From positions 4,092,001 through 4,156,000 of the forward strand of contig NZ_JADOUF010000001.1 of assembly GCF_015751905.1 (NCBI RefSeq): DNA of 64,000 bases, given 5' to 3'. Positions 63,312 to 64,000 of the stretch are shown in pieces. The position numbers were made by a program, and so were the translations under genes. The DNA is from Longispora fulva (GTDB taxonomy: Bacteria; Actinomycetota; Actinomycetes; Mycobacteriales; Micromonosporaceae). Within the stretch, counting starts at the first letter, position 1. Every line of letters begins with the position of its first letter. The notes beneath the pieces are model-generated. The model did not search any database. It was not told where the DNA came from and saw only the letters and a list, made by a program, of their open reading frames with translations.

Positions 63312-64000
63312 TCAGACCCAGTGGTTCCCCAGCCACATCCGGGCCCACCACGCGGCGTTGGAGATCGGCGTCCCCGTCAGCACCGGGTAGAAGTAGGCGA
63401 AGCAGACCGCCACCAGGCCGACATAGGCCCCGATCACGGCCGGGCCGGCCGAGCGCCACCGTCGGGCGACCGTCCCGAGGACGAACACGACGGCCAGGAT
63501 CAGGAAGGGCTCGCTGGGGGCGGCGTAGAAGTAGTACATGGTGCGGGTGGTGAAGGCGAACCACGGCACGATGCCGACCAGCGCCCCGGCCAGGATCGCC
63601 CAGGCCCGCCAGTCCCGGCGGCTGATCGCCAGCCAGGTCAGCACGACGAGCGCCGGCAGGAACGACCACCACAGCACCGGCGTGCCGAGCAGCAGCACCA
63701 CCGAGGAGCACTGGTCGGCCCCGCAGCCGGTGGCCGGGCCGCTGGCGAACAGCACCGGCCGGCTCAGCAACAGCCACTGCATCGGCCAGGACTGGTACGG
63801 ATGCCCGGTGTCGAGTCCCGTGTGGAAGGTCAGGGCGTCCACGTGGTAGCGGTACAGGTTGTACAGCGCCCCGACCACCGGCCACTCCGCCCGGCCGTGG
63901 TCGCGCAGCCAGTGCCGGTCCCAGGCGTTGTCGCTGGCCAGCCAGCCGGTCCACGTGCCCAGGTAGACCGTGACCGTCGCGCCGGTGTACGCCAGCGCCG
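63312..64000 (-). CDS. Protein O-mannosyltransferase (PMT), C-terminal part, cut by window edge
   Basis: The frame is open to the window end; 228 residues are visible. YTGATVTVYLGTWTGWLASDNAWDRHW and YNLYRYHVDALTFHTGLDTGHPYQSWPMQWLLLSRPVLF are typical of the PMT loop-5 and four-helix C-domain. WRAWAILAGALVGIVPWFAFTTRTMYYFYAAPSEPFLILAV and the end AAWWARMWLGNHWV complete it. Mannosylates exported proteins using polyprenyl-phosphate mannose. Confidence 0.88.
   Translation of the reverse strand, partial: ALAYTGATVTVYLGTWTGWLASDNAWDRHWLRDHGRAEWPVVGALYNLYRYHVDALTFHTGLDTGHPYQSWPMQWLLLSRPVLFASGPATGCGADQCSSVVLLLGTPVLWWSFLPALVVLTWLAISRRDWRAWAILAGALVGIVPWFAFTTRTMYYFYAAPSEPFLILAVVFVLGTVARRWRSAGPAVIGAYVGLVAVCFAYFYPVLTGTPISNAAWWARMWLGNHWV

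Noticed and set aside
1-64000. CRISPR array, insertion sequence or rRNA
   Set aside because: No regularly spaced direct repeats with unique spacers, no transposase frame with terminal repeats and no rRNA-like stretch were seen.

Overview
The window is chromosomal DNA of a high-GC Actinomycetota (Streptomyces/Micromonosporaceae-like; the genus cannot be fixed from sequence alone). It holds one complete temperate siphophage prophage of about 37.9 kb, roughly 2564-40464. The right flank (40.5-64 kb) has almost exclusively G/C-ending codons and typical actinomycete families: ECF sigma/zinc anti-sigma, OmpR-type two-component system, protein O-mannosyltransferase, FhuF with an iron box. The left flank (1-2.3 kb) is visibly less GC-rich and carries small accessory genes: the end of a phosphotransferase, three overlapping mini-genes, a secreted bulb-lectin protein and a small secreted protein.

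The prophage sits in a glutathione-peroxidase gene. A complete copy (2366-2854) lies at the left junction. A 3' fragment without a start codon (40460-40747) lies at the right junction, 22 bp beyond a serine integrase gene. From left to right the prophage holds: (i) a leftward early arm (2998-17039) with a metallophosphoesterase that is a candidate recombination directionality factor, an SSB-like protein, split primase, nuclease, DnaB-like ATPase, Cas4/RecB-type exonuclease, a putative immunity repressor, family A DNA polymerase, a ParB-like protein and many small genes; (ii) a non-coding, partly very AT-rich hub (17.04-18.1 kb) with the leftward early promoter, probably near the virion ends; (iii) a rightward structural arm (18101-34800) in HK97-type order, with a -1 frameshift in the tail-assembly chaperones; (iv) a lysis cassette (34877-37178) containing a beta-lactamase-fold protein; (v) a leftward integrase locus.

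Two repeat families are confined to the prophage and define its control circuit. Family A is a 15-bp palindrome, TTCAAGTSACTTGAA, with 14 sites mostly just upstream of Shine-Dalgarno sequences in the early, late and integrase regions. Family B is an asymmetric 16-mer, CTTGACAGTTCACTTT, with 11 sites. It carries a TTGACA box, one copy overlaps the leftward early promoter, and its orientation follows transcription. This closely parallels the operator/stoperator system of cluster A mycobacteriophages, but with a second, palindromic family added.

In the right flank the main regulatory observation is a set of four 5-bp CACAG-like repeats with an exact 11-bp period. They lie 27 bp before the start codons of the response regulator, a GT39 glycosyltransferase and a GT2-GtrA glycosyltransferase, and in weaker form before a serine hydrolase. 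This suggests one cell-envelope regulon. Other readable circuits are an autoregulated ECF sigma/anti-sigma/lipoprotein unit with two matching promoters, an iron-box-controlled FhuF-like reductase, a MarR/SDR divergent pair with nested inverted repeats, and an Lrp/methionine-gamma-lyase-like divergent pair.
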